Below, one piece after another: positions 1-7,859 of a DNA stretch of 39,317 nucleotides. The position numbers and the translations under genes were made by a program. Under the pieces are notes generated by a model, which saw only the letters and a list, made by a program, of their open reading frames with translations, was not told where the DNA came from and searched no databases. Source of the stretch: Thermofilum sp. (GTDB lineage: Archaea > Thermoproteota > Thermoprotei > Thermofilales > Thermofilaceae); NCBI GenBank assembly GCA_020832965.1, contig JAJHRM010000008.1, forward strand, positions 1 to 39,317, read 5' to 3'. Within the stretch, counting starts at the first letter, position 1; every line of letters starts with the position of its first letter.

Positions 1-992
1 GTGTAGCCGTACTTTATTTCGCTTAGGACGCCTGGCGAGAGGACGGTTGTGGGGTAGTATACGATTATGAAGTCTGACTGGTTTATGAGCTGGTAGTCTC
101 TGGCGACGACTTGGTCTTTGATGTCTTCGAGTGCCTCGTATATCTGCTTGATTGGCAGGGTGACGGTTTTGTCGGCTAGGTTTATTTCTACGTGGTTTTT
201 GCCGTTTTTCTCGGCGTCGTAGGCCATGTCGATGAGTAGGGAGTCTTCTATCGATATTGGGTCGAAGAGTGCGACTCCTGCTTCTTTTAGCTTCTTTTTG
301 ACCTCGTTTTTTTGTTCCACGAATTCTGGGTCTCCTTTTACGTGTGTGATGGGGTAGCTTAGGTAGGCTTTGGGGGCGGGTTTTCCTCCTGTCTTCTTTG
401 CGCGTTCGACGTCGAAGAGTATTTTTTCTAGTGTTGCTGGGTCTTCGTGTCTGGGGAAGATGTAGTAGGGTTTCCTCTGGTACTCTGCGAGGAGCCTGGT
501 TATGAATGCTTCTTCGTCGCGCCATATGAGTATTTCTTTGAGTGTGAGTTTTCCGCGCCAGGCGTTTGAGGTTGCGAGTGCGGCGTAGATGTAGTGGGCG
601 TTGTCGATTATGTTAATGTAGACGTCTGGGGAGAGCTTGTTTACGTAGTGGAAGTTGAAGGCGTGGAGGAGGTGTTTTTTCCAGCGGAAGCATACGTGTG
701 TGCTGATTGTGGCTACTTCGCCTTTTTCGCGGATTTTTTCGACTTCTTTTAGGATGTCCTCGAATGTTGCGGCGCGTAGGTACTCGAGGGCTAGGGGGTC
801 CATGTCGAGGATTTTTCCGTCTGGGATGTTTACGCCTAGTTCTCGTGATTTCTCGTACATTTTTGTTCCGACGTCGATGATGTGCAGTTCCTTGGCGCTT
901 GATGATAATTGTTGTAGGAGGTCGAATCTGCCGCTTCCACTTATCCCTGTGACGAAGACGACTAGGCTTTGGGGGTTCACACCAGGCTTCAT
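1..992 (-). CDS. P-loop protein with C-terminal nucleoside deoxyribosyltransferase-like domain (3' end outside window)
   Basis: An open frame starts at ATG 992 and runs off the left edge; 330 residues are visible. Residues 10-25 form a beta strand and P-loop of the kinase type, GISGSGRF at 16-23, but the usual Lys is Arg and the following Ser/Thr is Phe, so ATP binding may be altered. Residues 30-200 resemble an adenylate kinase-like fold. From residue 209 a second domain begins (AYLSYPITH), ending at 305-330 with QSDFIIVYYP and SPGVLSEIKYGY. That spacing of a YxSxP start and a late S-D and S-E-I pair recalls nucleoside 2-deoxyribosyltransferases. The start lies 18 bases after the stop of the secretion ATPase, so the two are probably cotranscribed. 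Codons end almost always in A or C. The function is unknown; the domain calls are by motif only. Confidence 0.75.
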   Translation of the reverse strand, partial: MKPGVNPQSLVVFVTGISGSGRFDLLQQLSSSAKELHIIDVGTKMYEKSRELGVNIPDGKILDMDPLALEYLRAATFEDILKEVEKIREKGEVATISTHVCFRWKKHLLHAFNFHYVNKLSPDVYINIIDNAHYIYAALATSNAWRGKLTLKEILIWRDEEAFITRLLAEYQRKPYYIFPRHEDPATLEKILFDVERAKKTGGKPAPKAYLSYPITHVKGDPEFVEQKNEVKKKLKEAGVALFDPISIEDSLLIDMAYDAEKNGKNHVEINLADKTVTLPIKQIYEALEDIKDQVVARDYQLINQSDFIIVYYPTTVLSPGVLSEIKYGY

Positions 993-1010
993 GGGCTTGG
1001 AGATAAAAAT

Positions 1011-3029
1011 TTAGCTCTGGGGCTGGCTTTGCAGGGTTTTTGCGATTTTTTCTCCGTCTCCTGTGAGCCTGTAGCCTATGAGGGGTTTCCCGCTCTCGTA
1101 TATTAGGGTGGGGACGATTAGCCTCTTCCCGCTGAGCTCGCTGATTGCCCTGCTGAATAGGTCTTTGGGTAGGTTTACGAGGTTGAAGAGTGATTCGTGA
1201 TCGGTCTCGCCTCCGAGTGTGGCGATTGCTTGTAGCACGGAGATTCCCACTTGGGTGATTCCGGCGGTTGGTTGTGGGGGCGGGGTTGCCTGTTGTGGTT
1301 GTGGGTTTGGCTCCCGTTTCTCGGGCGCCTTCACGGGCGGGGCTGGCGGCGTGGTGATTGGCTTTGCTAGGGGTGTTTCCCTGGGTGGTTGGGCTGGCCT
1401 TGGTGGCCTGGCTACTTCGACTGTTATTGCTGGCCTGATCCTGGCTGGCTGGGGCATTACGCCCATTTCTGAGAGTTCGCTTCTTGCCTGCTCGTAGACC
1501 ACGTCTGGGGAGATGTAGTACCTGTTGATCGCCACGAACACGTCCCTGGCCTCGATGATGCCCTTCATTTTTAGCCATTCCAGCACTACTCGTCGGCGCT
1601 CGATTTCCGAGTAGAGATCCTCCACCTTCTTGCCTGTTTTCTCCGAGATGAAGCGCATGTGGTAGCTTTCAGCGACGATGGCGTGCCTGTCCCTTATTGG
1701 GTCCCACCTGACGATTTCCCGGTACTTCTCGTAGTCCTCGACTTCCCAGATGTGTTTTACTCTCCTCGCAAACCTGCCGTCGGGCAGTAGGGTTCTTTCG
1801 GTCAGGAGCGCTATGTTGAGTGATGGGATGTATGTGGGGGAGACGTTCATTGGCGGGCTTGTTAACCTCTTGATGGCTCTGTCGAGCGAGTCGGCGTGCA
1901 TGGTGGACATGCCGCCGTGGCCGGTGGACATTGCCTGGAAGAGTACGAATGCCTCCTCGCCTCGAACCTCTCCAACGATTATGTAGTCGGGTCTGTACCT
2001 GAGCGAGATTTTGACCAGGTCGTAGAGGGAGATTTCGCCGACCTTTGATTCGCCTAAGCCGTAGCTTTCCCTGCTGACGAGCTGTACCCAGTTCTCGTGC
2101 GGCAGGTTTAGCTCCGGCGTTTCCTCGATTGTGACTATTTTGAAGCCTGGTTTGAAGAAGTTGGTGATCGCGTTGAGGAGTGTTGTTTTTCCAGCAGCGG
2201 TGGCTCCTATGACCATGGCGGTCATCCTGTTCTCGATCATCAGCCAGAGGTAGGCTGCGCTCCATGAGTCGAGGTTTCCGGAATTAATTATTTCAACTAT
2301 CGACATCGGTTTTTCCCGGAATTTCCTGATGGTGAATGTGCTTCCACGTGGGGAGACCTCCTCTCCATAGGTGGCGGCGAGCCTGTGCCTGCCGGGGAGC
2401 ATTGCGTCTACTATTGGGAAGGCTGCTGAGATGTGCTTCCCAGACATGTGTGCGAGTTTGACTATGAATTCCCTCAAGCGATCTCGGCTTCTGAAAACTA
2501 TGTTCGTGGGTATGCTTTCGTAGTCGCGGTGCCACACGTGGATAGCCCGGTCAACGCCGTCGCAGCTAATATCCTCTAGTTTGTAATCGCGCATCAGGAC
2601 CTCTATGGGCCCGTATCCAACGAGGTCTCTCTCGATGTAGTAGATGACTTTCTTCCAGCTCTCCTCGGAAAGCCCCCTGGCTACGCCCCTATATTTTTCG
2701 GCAAGCCTCCTTGCCTCAGAGACTATGTGCTCTCTGAGCTCTACGTCGAAGGATGCTGGGGGCTCTAGTTCAACGCTGAGTATGTCGATGAGCTTGCCTA
2801 GCGCCTTTTTCTCAGGCCCCGTCAGCTGAACCTCCTCTACGAAGTACGCCCGCTGATTCCCGGCCTCGGGGATTTCAACTATTTTAACTTTTGCAAAGGG
2901 CTCGACCACCCAGTACTCGTCGATGACCCTGTACGTTTCCTGCACTGGGAGTAGGACTACCTCCTCTGCTTCCTGGACCTCGGCGATTTTTTCCTTTACC
3001 TTCTTCTCCTTTTTGATTTTACTTGTCAA
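1011..3029 (-). CDS. Type II/IV secretion system ATPase (archaeal pilus/GspE-TadA family) with C-terminal winged-helix extension
   Basis: This 672-residue hexameric ATPase would power assembly of an archaeal type IV pilus-like structure at the inner face of the membrane. Visible are a Lys/Glu-rich N terminus (1-25), the N-terminal domain (about 95-240), Walker A GATAAGKTT at 275-283, the Asp box TIEETPEL at 300-307, Walker B IIVGEVRGEE at 350-359 and the His box STMHADS at 375-381. After the core a Pro-rich linker (526-588) leads to an extra domain (590-667) that looks like a winged helix. Family members are usually about 500 residues, so this C-terminal part is additional. TTG 3029 is chosen as start because GGAGG lies just upstream; a TATA-like stretch sits at 3073-3080. 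No pilin or TadC-type membrane protein is in the window; they may lie beyond the left edge. Confidence 0.9.
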   Translation of the reverse strand: MTSKIKKEKKVKEKIAEVQEAEEVVLLPVQETYRVIDEYWVVEPFAKVKIVEIPEAGNQRAYFVEEVQLTGPEKKALGKLIDILSVELEPPASFDVELREHIVSEARRLAEKYRGVARGLSEESWKKVIYYIERDLVGYGPIEVLMRDYKLEDISCDGVDRAIHVWHRDYESIPTNIVFRSRDRLREFIVKLAHMSGKHISAAFPIVDAMLPGRHRLAATYGEEVSPRGSTFTIRKFREKPMSIVEIINSGNLDSWSAAYLWLMIENRMTAMVIGATAAGKTTLLNAITNFFKPGFKIVTIEETPELNLPHENWVQLVSRESYGLGESKVGEISLYDLVKISLRYRPDYIIVGEVRGEEAFVLFQAMSTGHGGMSTMHADSLDRAIKRLTSPPMNVSPTYIPSLNIALLTERTLLPDGRFARRVKHIWEVEDYEKYREIVRWDPIRDRHAIVAESYHMRFISEKTGKKVEDLYSEIERRRVVLEWLKMKGIIEARDVFVAINRYYISPDVVYEQARSELSEMGVMPQPARIRPAITVEVARPPRPAQPPRETPLAKPITTPPAPPVKAPEKREPNPQPQQATPPPQPTAGITQVGISVLQAIATLGGETDHESLFNLVNLPKDLFSRAISELSGKRLIVPTLIYESGKPLIGYRLTGDGEKIAKTLQSQPQS

Positions 3030-3180
3030 TTTCTCCTCCCTAACTGCTCTCTAAATATTTTTAGATTGCTAGTTTTAAATCCCTTTCGTTGGCGCATGTG
3101 AAACGCGTACGGGGAGTCGTGTTCACGCGGTCCGTTATCATGCGAGAAAGCCGGATAACGCCTGCACCCTGGGGGGAGTG

Positions 3181-3188
3181 CTTAAATA
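3181..3188 (+). promoter_or_regulatory. TATA box of candidate C/D sRNA
   Basis: CTTAAATA lies about 26 bases upstream of 3211, the expected distance from an archaeal TATA box to the transcription start. The next plus-strand protein gene begins more than 1 kb downstream, so the box would serve the small RNA. Confidence 0.5.
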
Positions 3189-3210
3189 GTGGTGCTAGCG
3201 TCTTGGTACT

Positions 3211-3266
3211 GGCTGTGAGGAGCCTTGCGAGGTCTGATGCTGTGAGGAGTCGAACCTCGCTGAGCC
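3211..3266 (+). ncRNA. Candidate C/D box guide sRNA
   Basis: The order of boxes fits an archaeal C/D sRNA: C GTGAGGA (3215-3221), 12-nt guide, D' CTGA (3234-3237), 4-nt spacer, C' GTGAGGA (3242-3248), 11-nt guide, D CTGA (3260-3263). GGC before C can pair with GCC after D. Both C boxes deviate from RTGATGA at position 5 in the same way; the stronger candidate at 13850 has the same variant in C'. The second guide is complementary to CGAGGTTCGAC, which resembles a tRNA T-arm. An alternative is that this piece is a tRNA T-arm remnant on the other strand. Products of this type guide 2'-O-methylation with L7Ae, Nop5 and fibrillarin. Confidence 0.42.
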
Positions 3267-3495
3267 TTCAGGCGTGAGCTATGCTCATGACACTTATCCA
3301 CGTTATCCGTTGAAAGTTTTCAAGTGCTTGTACACGGCCATGTACTTCAGATTGGTAGCCCTTGCTTACTCGAATTTGCGGCCCCTTTTCGGCGAGCACT
3401 TGCGCTGTACTGGACGAGGCTGGTTTACCTGCGAGACGGGCGCTACGTGAGCTAGCGGAGGGCGGAGAATATGACGCTTCATAGGTGCATGTGTC

Positions 3496-4350
3496 TCACG
3501 GCTTTATGGCGAGTACCCCGTATTCTTTTATTACCTTTCTAACGTGGAAACCCGCTCGTCTAAGCCTCTCTGCTACCCCTCTTTGAATATGTATGCCTCT
3601 GTGTTTTCCTGGGGCCCCAGTGTAGTGGAAGAGTACTCCTCCCCTATCCATAACTCTGAATAGCTCCCTGTAGAAATTCTCGCTGTATAACTCGCCCGCG
3701 AACGAGAGTACAGGTGGGTCGTGCAGAACCTTGGTGAATGTTTCTTCTGGGAGCTGTTTGACTAGTTGGGCGGCGTCTCCCAGCAAGATCCTCACGCTGC
3801 TTAAATCCTTCGAGTATGGATTATGCTCAGCTATTTTTAGCACATGAATATCCTTTTCTACGGTTACTACCGTAGCTCCCCGATAGAGGGACTGCAGAGC
3901 TGTATAGCCGAGGCCCGTGCAGACGTCGAGCACTAGATCGCCCCTCTCTACGCCTAGAAGTTTCACTTTTAGGCGTGCATCGTCCAGCGGGGTGGTTCGA
4001 GAAATATTATGCATATGCACGCCGTTTATCTCTAGGGTCGGTGCTATTTTCTCCCCCAAATATTTGAGCTTGTAGTAATTGTTCTCCCGGTACTCTACAA
4101 CGTATGCTCCCCGCGACCCTACATGTAGAAACCTGTCACTGTCTATGATGCGCCGGAGAGCCTGTCCAGGAACAGTGTAGGATTCTGCTCCGTGGTAGAT
4201 TACAAGTGAGTCGTTGCTTTTCTCAGCAATAGCGGCTTCAAGCCCCACATTAACTGGTACCTCGCCTTTCCCCCTCAACTCTAAGAGCCTGTGCGCGGAA
4301 AATGGGCTAAGCAGTATTCCCGGGACACTTTTAAATGAGTATTCCTGCAT
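3496..4350 (-). CDS. Predicted archaeal SAM-dependent methyltransferase (COG2521-like)
   Basis: A 284-residue protein with a Rossmann-type methyltransferase core in its second half: motif I LDVCTGLGYTALQ near residue 140, the acidic end of strand 2 in TVVTVEKD, the motif IV region HDPPVLSF near 215, and a late Gly-rich strand FHYTGAPG. The roughly 130-residue N-terminal part is not recognised and may bind substrate. The substrate is unknown; family members are often thought to act on RNA or small metabolites. ATG 4350 is preferred over TTG 4356 because a TATA box at 4385-4393 would place the transcript start near 4362, and TTGAGG immediately precedes the ATG. The gene is monocistronic, between the sRNA region and tRNA-Val. 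Confidence 0.75.
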   Translation of the reverse strand: MQEYSFKSVPGILLSPFSAHRLLELRGKGEVPVNVGLEAAIAEKSNDSLVIYHGAESYTVPGQALRRIIDSDRFLHVGSRGAYVVEYRENNYYKLKYLGEKIAPTLEINGVHMHNISRTTPLDDARLKVKLLGVERGDLVLDVCTGLGYTALQSLYRGATVVTVEKDIHVLKIAEHNPYSKDLSSVRILLGDAAQLVKQLPEETFTKVLHDPPVLSFAGELYSENFYRELFRVMDRGGVLFHYTGAPGKHRGIHIQRGVAERLRRAGFHVRKVIKEYGVLAIKP

Positions 4351-4396
4351 CCTCAACGCTCGCTATGATTATACCCCGTGCTGCGTTAAATACATG

Positions 4397-4517
4397 TGGT
4401 GGGCCCGCCGGGATTCGAACCCGGGACCACCGCCGCTCCCAGGTTGTGTGTTTCCTTGTAAGGGCGGCATCCTACTAGCGGAAAGTCAACACAATTCCAC
4501 CGCTAGACCACGGGCCC
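4397..4517 (-). tRNA. tRNA-Val(UAC) with two introns
   Basis: GGGCCCG (4517-4511) pairs with CGGGCCC (4407-4401), followed by A73 and an encoded CCA (4399-4397). The T-arm is CCGGG TTCGAAT CCCGG. Removing a 24-nt D-loop insert (about 4498-4475) and a 21-nt insert after position 37 (4456-4436) leaves a standard 73-nt body with anticodon loop CTTACAC, stem CCGCC/GGCGG and a 5-nt variable loop. In the D-loop intron, CCGCTAG pairs with exon CTAGCGG, as expected for a bulge-helix-bulge precursor. The exact splice phase of the D-loop intron may be off by a base or two. Splicing would need the broad-specificity crenarchaeal endonuclease. Confidence 0.9.
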
Positions 4518-4580
4518 TGGAGAGGCTGATGGTTTAGATGCTTTGTAAAAGTTTAAAAAATGTTTTGGTGATAGCCTTGT

Positions 4581-5468
4581 GTGTCATTTAGGGAGCTCTA
4601 CGTGCATGGTGTGCATCCAACGCTTTTTGGAGTGAGGGGGGATTTTAACTCGGCAGAATACGTTGTTATCGGTGTGCCTTTCGACTCTACTGCTACGGGT
4701 GTCCCTGGACAGAGATATGCTCCGAAGAGTATAAGGGAGGCTTCCATAGAGCTTGAGACGTATCATCCTGGAACAAACATTGATGCCGAGGAGCTGGAAG
4801 TATTCGATGCTGGCGATTTACCCCTAGTTACGTGTACAGACGTGCTGGTGAAAACTGCTGGAAAAGTTGTGGAAGAGGTTTTCGAGTCTGGGAAAAAGCT
4901 CATAACTATAGGGGGGGACCACTTTGTCTCATACCCCGTTCTCTCCACTCTTGCTAGGAGGATTAGTAACCTGCGTGTGCTGGTATTTGATGCCCATTTG
5001 GATCTGCGAGACGAGTACCCCTTCGGCTGTAAATTTAGCCATGCGACTGTTTTCCGCAGGATCCTGGAGGAGGACAGGAACGTTGAGGTGGCATACTTTA
5101 AGCCGAGAGGGTGGAGCAGGGAGGAGTACACCTACGCGAAGACCTCTCCCAGGGTTTTCATCATCGAGGAGGAGGCTCAGGTGGACGATTGGTTGGAAAA
5201 ATCTGAGAGGGTTTACGTAACCATCGACATAGACATTGTTGACCCGTCTTTTGCCCCGGGGACTGGGCTGCCAGAGCCCCTCGGAATCACGCCTGAAGAC
5301 TTAGGGTGCATCGCTGGAAGAATATTTTCGCTGTACTCAAAGAGGATTGTAGGGTTAGACCTAGTGGAGGTAAACCCGCTCGTTGACGTTAACAACATAA
5401 CTTCAAGGCTTGCTGCTAAGTTATTGATGCACGTGTTAGTGAATATGGCCCGCAAATCAGGGCCGTAA
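4581..5468 (+). CDS. speB: Agmatinase / arginase-family ureohydrolase
   Basis: A 295-residue binuclear manganese hydrolase, probably converting agmatine to putrescine and urea for polyamine synthesis in the cytoplasm. The metal-ligand motifs appear in order: GGDHFVSYP near residue 112, DAHLDLRDEY near 138, DIDIVDPSFAPGTG near 213, and GLDLVEVNP near 256. GGDH rather than GGEH fits agmatinases, though other guanidino substrates remain possible. The length is normal. GTG 4581 is used as start: TTTAAAAA at about 4552-4559 lies some 26 bases upstream, so the message would be leaderless. Confidence 0.9.
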   Translation: MSFRELYVHGVHPTLFGVRGDFNSAEYVVIGVPFDSTATGVPGQRYAPKSIREASIELETYHPGTNIDAEELEVFDAGDLPLVTCTDVLVKTAGKVVEEVFESGKKLITIGGDHFVSYPVLSTLARRISNLRVLVFDAHLDLRDEYPFGCKFSHATVFRRILEEDRNVEVAYFKPRGWSREEYTYAKTSPRVFIIEEEAQVDDWLEKSERVYVTIDIDIVDPSFAPGTGLPEPLGITPEDLGCIAGRIFSLYSKRIVGLDLVEVNPLVDVNNITSRLAAKLLMHVLVNMARKSGP

Positions 5469-5508
5469 AGTTTTTAGCTCAAACCCTGGAGCTCTGGCTA
5501 GAGCATAT

Positions 5509-5682
5509 ATGGAGCTCTCAAGCGAGGCTTACGACATTAAGATATATAGGTGTTTAAGGTGTGGAAACGTTTTCAGCAGAGAGGATCAGGAGCGCTTACC
5601 TGGGGTTAGGTGCCCCCAATGCGGCTTCAGAATATTTGAGAAAAAAAGGCTCCCCGTGCCTAAACGCTTACAGGCAGTTTAG
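5509..5682 (+). CDS. rpoP: DNA-directed RNA polymerase subunit P (Rpo12)
   Basis: A 57-residue zinc-ribbon protein. YRCLRCGNVF and GVRCPQCGFRIF give two CxxC pairs, followed by the basic tail of the RPABC4/Rpb12 family (RLPVPKRLQAV). It is a small structural subunit of archaeal RNA polymerase. ATG 5509 is the first in-frame start and gives about eight residues before the first strand. In many archaea rpoP directly follows rpl37ae in the exosome superoperon. Here rpl37ae is about 19 kb away and rpoP sits between the agmatinase gene and aIF1. Confidence 0.88.
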   Translation: MELSSEAYDIKIYRCLRCGNVFSREDQERLPGVRCPQCGFRIFEKKRLPVPKRLQAV

Positions 5683-5766
5683 CTATTTTTGTACGAATGA
5701 GGGACCAAGTATTCGAAAAATTTATATTCCGGCGTTAGTAATCTCTTTCTTAGCGTACGGGAGAGA

Positions 5767-6054
5767 ATGAGCGCAGAATTGCTGGATAGCATATTAAAGG
5801 GCGTCTTCAAAGAGCAACAGATAATCAGAATACGGGTTGAAAAAAGGAAGGGACACAGAGAAGTAACAATTATCCAGGGACTCGACCTCAAGGACCCAAA
5901 TCTGAAGAAGATGGTCTCCGAAATGAAGGCAAAATTTGCATGCGGTGGAACGATCAAGGACGATCACGTTGAGTTGCAGGGAGAGCATAGGCATAGGGCG
6001 AAAGAGTTTCTTGTGGCTAACGGTTTCCCAGAGAGCAACATCATTATTGAGTAG
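5767..6054 (+). CDS. Translation initiation factor aIF1 (SUI1 family)
   Basis: A 95-residue protein matching the SUI1/eIF1 fold along its length. VTIIQGLD, the central KFACGGTI motif, HVELQGEH and the C-terminal VANGFPESNI are family hallmarks. It acts on the small ribosomal subunit in start-codon selection. A TATA-like stretch (about 5717-5725) and GGGAGAG just before ATG 5767 indicate its own promoter and a short leader. It follows rpoP on the same strand at 84 bases. Confidence 0.93.
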   Translation: MSAELLDSILKGVFKEQQIIRIRVEKRKGHREVTIIQGLDLKDPNLKKMVSEMKAKFACGGTIKDDHVELQGEHRHRAKEFLVANGFPESNIIIE

Positions 6055-6133
6055 GCTGGCTTAAGAGTGGGTTTGCAGAAAAGAAAACTTTTTTTATCAT
6101 GATTGTATCTCTAAAGCATAAAAGTGAATATAC

Positions 6134-6592
6134 ATGAGTAACGACTCGGATACTGTTGCTTCCGAGCTTGCTGAAGCTATTGCTAGGATTCAAAAGGAGC
6201 TGAATGACACGCTTCGAGAAATCTGGGCCAGGCACTTTTCTCTCTACCCAGAAAAATTGAGATTGCTGGATCCACCCTACGACGTTGAGGACAGGGGAGA
6301 CTCACTGGTAGTGTACGTGGATCTACCCGGCTTTAAAAAAAGCGAGATTAAAATTAGGGTTACCGAGGATTCTCTAGAGGTTTTTGCCGAGAAGAATGAG
6401 GAGAGAGTAAAGGAGGAAGATTCAAGGAAGTATATTCAGCGCCAAAGACTTTACAAAAATGTGTACAAAAAGATTGCTTTACCAACGAAGATTAGACCTG
6501 AGCAGGCACGGGCTAGAATTGAGGACGGTGTCCTGATAGTTAGCATTCCGAAAAGTGGCGCAGAAAAAGAGGTAGAAGTAAAGGTAGAGTAG
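6134..6592 (+). CDS. Small heat shock protein, Hsp20/alpha-crystallin family
   Basis: A 152-residue chaperone. A helical, acidic N terminus of about 45 residues is followed by the alpha-crystallin domain (about 50-140), recognisable from VYVDLPGFKKSEIKIRVTED, an RQRLYKNVYKKIALP segment, and ARIEDGVLIVSIPK with the conserved A-x-x-x-x-G-V-L motif. A short charged tail replaces a clear I-x-I motif. It would hold unfolding proteins at high temperature. A T-rich stretch at about 6090-6096 upstream may end the aIF1 transcript. The stop is 16 bases before the flavodiiron gene, so the two may be cotranscribed. Confidence 0.93.
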   Translation: MSNDSDTVASELAEAIARIQKELNDTLREIWARHFSLYPEKLRLLDPPYDVEDRGDSLVVYVDLPGFKKSEIKIRVTEDSLEVFAEKNEERVKEEDSRKYIQRQRLYKNVYKKIALPTKIRPEQARARIEDGVLIVSIPKSGAEKEVEVKVE

Positions 6593-6608
6593 CACTGGCG
6601 AGAGTGAA

Positions 6609-7817
6609 ATGAAGATCGATAGAATAATTGTTAAAGAGGTAGTAGAGAATCTTTACGTGCTGCGGGTAAATGATTATGAGACGAAATTTTTCGAGGGTTT
6701 ATGGGAGATTCCCGAGGGCATATCCTACAATGCCTACCTCTTAAAAACAAGTGAGGGGGCTGTGCTATTTGACGGCTGGAAGAAGGTTTTTTCAAGCTCG
6801 TTCATTGAGGGGCTAGTGAGGCTTGTTGATCCTCGCGACATAAGATACGTCGTTGTACATCACGTGGAGCCGGATCACAGTGGTAGCATCCCGGCTGTAA
6901 TGTCTCGCGCGGTCAACGCTACCTTGCTGGGGCATCCTCTAGCCGGAAAAATGGTTTCTGCCTTCTATGGGAGCTATAAATTTAGACCTGTAAGCGACGG
7001 TGAAAACCTAAAAATTGGCGAGCATACTCTTAGATTCATCTACGCCCCGTGGCTCCATTGGCCCGAGACTATATTCACGTACCTGGTAGATTTGAATGCT
7101 CTTTTGACGTGTGACGCATTCGGCTCTTACTCCTTGCCACCTGTCTTTGATGATGACATCAATGACTTGGAACAATTACGAGTCGCTATAAGGAAATACT
7201 ACGTGAACGTTATTGGGAAATATTCTCAGAACGTTCTGAGGGCTGTGGAGAAGCTGAGAAATCTTGGGATTTCACCAGCGATTATAGCCCCTTCCCATGG
7301 CGTGATCTTTAGACGCGCCCCTTCAAGCATACTGAAAGAATATATGGAAATTGCTCAAGGTATACCAAGTAAGAGTAAAGCGGTAGTTGTCTATGCATCT
7401 ATGTACGGCTTTGTCGAGCAGCTGGTAGGCATTGCAGCCTCATTTTTGGGGGAAAGAGGCTTCCAAGTTAAAACCTACCGTTTCACGGATACTCATAGGG
7501 ACAATGTATCAGACTTGTTGGGAGACCTTTCCGACGCAGCGGTGGCTGTGATTGGTGGTGGCACGTACGAGGCTGGCATCCAACCACTGCTTAAATACAC
7601 TCTGGCGCTGATAACGTCCAAGCTGAGTTACAGGGCTAGCAATCTACCAGTGTTAGTATTATCGAGTTATGGATGGGGGCCCGTGGCTGGGAAATTGATC
7701 CTCGATGAGTTGAAGAACAATGGTTTTTCAAGGGTGGAGATTGTTGAAGTACCGGGGCAGCCTCAACGAGAACATGAAGAAAAAATCAGGCAGGCAATTG
7801 AGAGGCTGATTTCCTAA
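6609..7817 (+). CDS. Flavodiiron protein (A-type flavoprotein, FprA family)
   Basis: A 402-residue cytoplasmic flavoprotein with an N-terminal beta-lactamase-fold diiron domain and a C-terminal flavodoxin domain. All diiron ligands are present: H85-x-E87-x-D89-H90 in HHVEPDHSG, H150 in PWLHWPE, D169 in CDAFGSY and H230 in APSHG. The flavodoxin domain starts near 257 (AVVVYASMYGFVEQL) and shows GGGTYEAG and SSYGWGPVAG loops for FMN. Such enzymes reduce O2 to water, or NO to N2O, with electrons from F420H2 or rubredoxin, protecting anaerobes; the electron donor cannot be read here. The start lies 16 bases after hsp20. Confidence 0.93.
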   Translation: MKIDRIIVKEVVENLYVLRVNDYETKFFEGLWEIPEGISYNAYLLKTSEGAVLFDGWKKVFSSSFIEGLVRLVDPRDIRYVVVHHVEPDHSGSIPAVMSRAVNATLLGHPLAGKMVSAFYGSYKFRPVSDGENLKIGEHTLRFIYAPWLHWPETIFTYLVDLNALLTCDAFGSYSLPPVFDDDINDLEQLRVAIRKYYVNVIGKYSQNVLRAVEKLRNLGISPAIIAPSHGVIFRRAPSSILKEYMEIAQGIPSKSKAVVVYASMYGFVEQLVGIAASFLGERGFQVKTYRFTDTHRDNVSDLLGDLSDAAVAVIGGGTYEAGIQPLLKYTLALITSKLSYRASNLPVLVLSSYGWGPVAGKLILDELKNNGFSRVEIVEVPGQPQREHEEKIRQAIERLIS

Positions 7818-7859
7818 ATTATCAACACGTTTTTATTCCCAGAGTTAGAAGTATTTGAT

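Larger units (their letters stand above)
3030..3495. other. Intergenic region, no protein gene seen
   Basis: This 466-base gap separates two minus-strand genes. It holds the promoter of the secretion ATPase (near 3073-3080) and, on the plus strand, a TATA box at 3181-3188 with a candidate C/D box sRNA at 3211-3266. The rest (3270-3495) shows no convincing gene. A short plus-strand frame at 3089-3277 overlaps the sRNA and has no recognisable protein signature. Confidence 0.6.

Noticed and set aside
613..1578. Long minus-strand open frame of very Arg/Pro-rich composition
   Set aside because: It lies in another frame across the P-loop protein and the secretion ATPase, both of which have clear motifs; its composition is that of a shadow frame.
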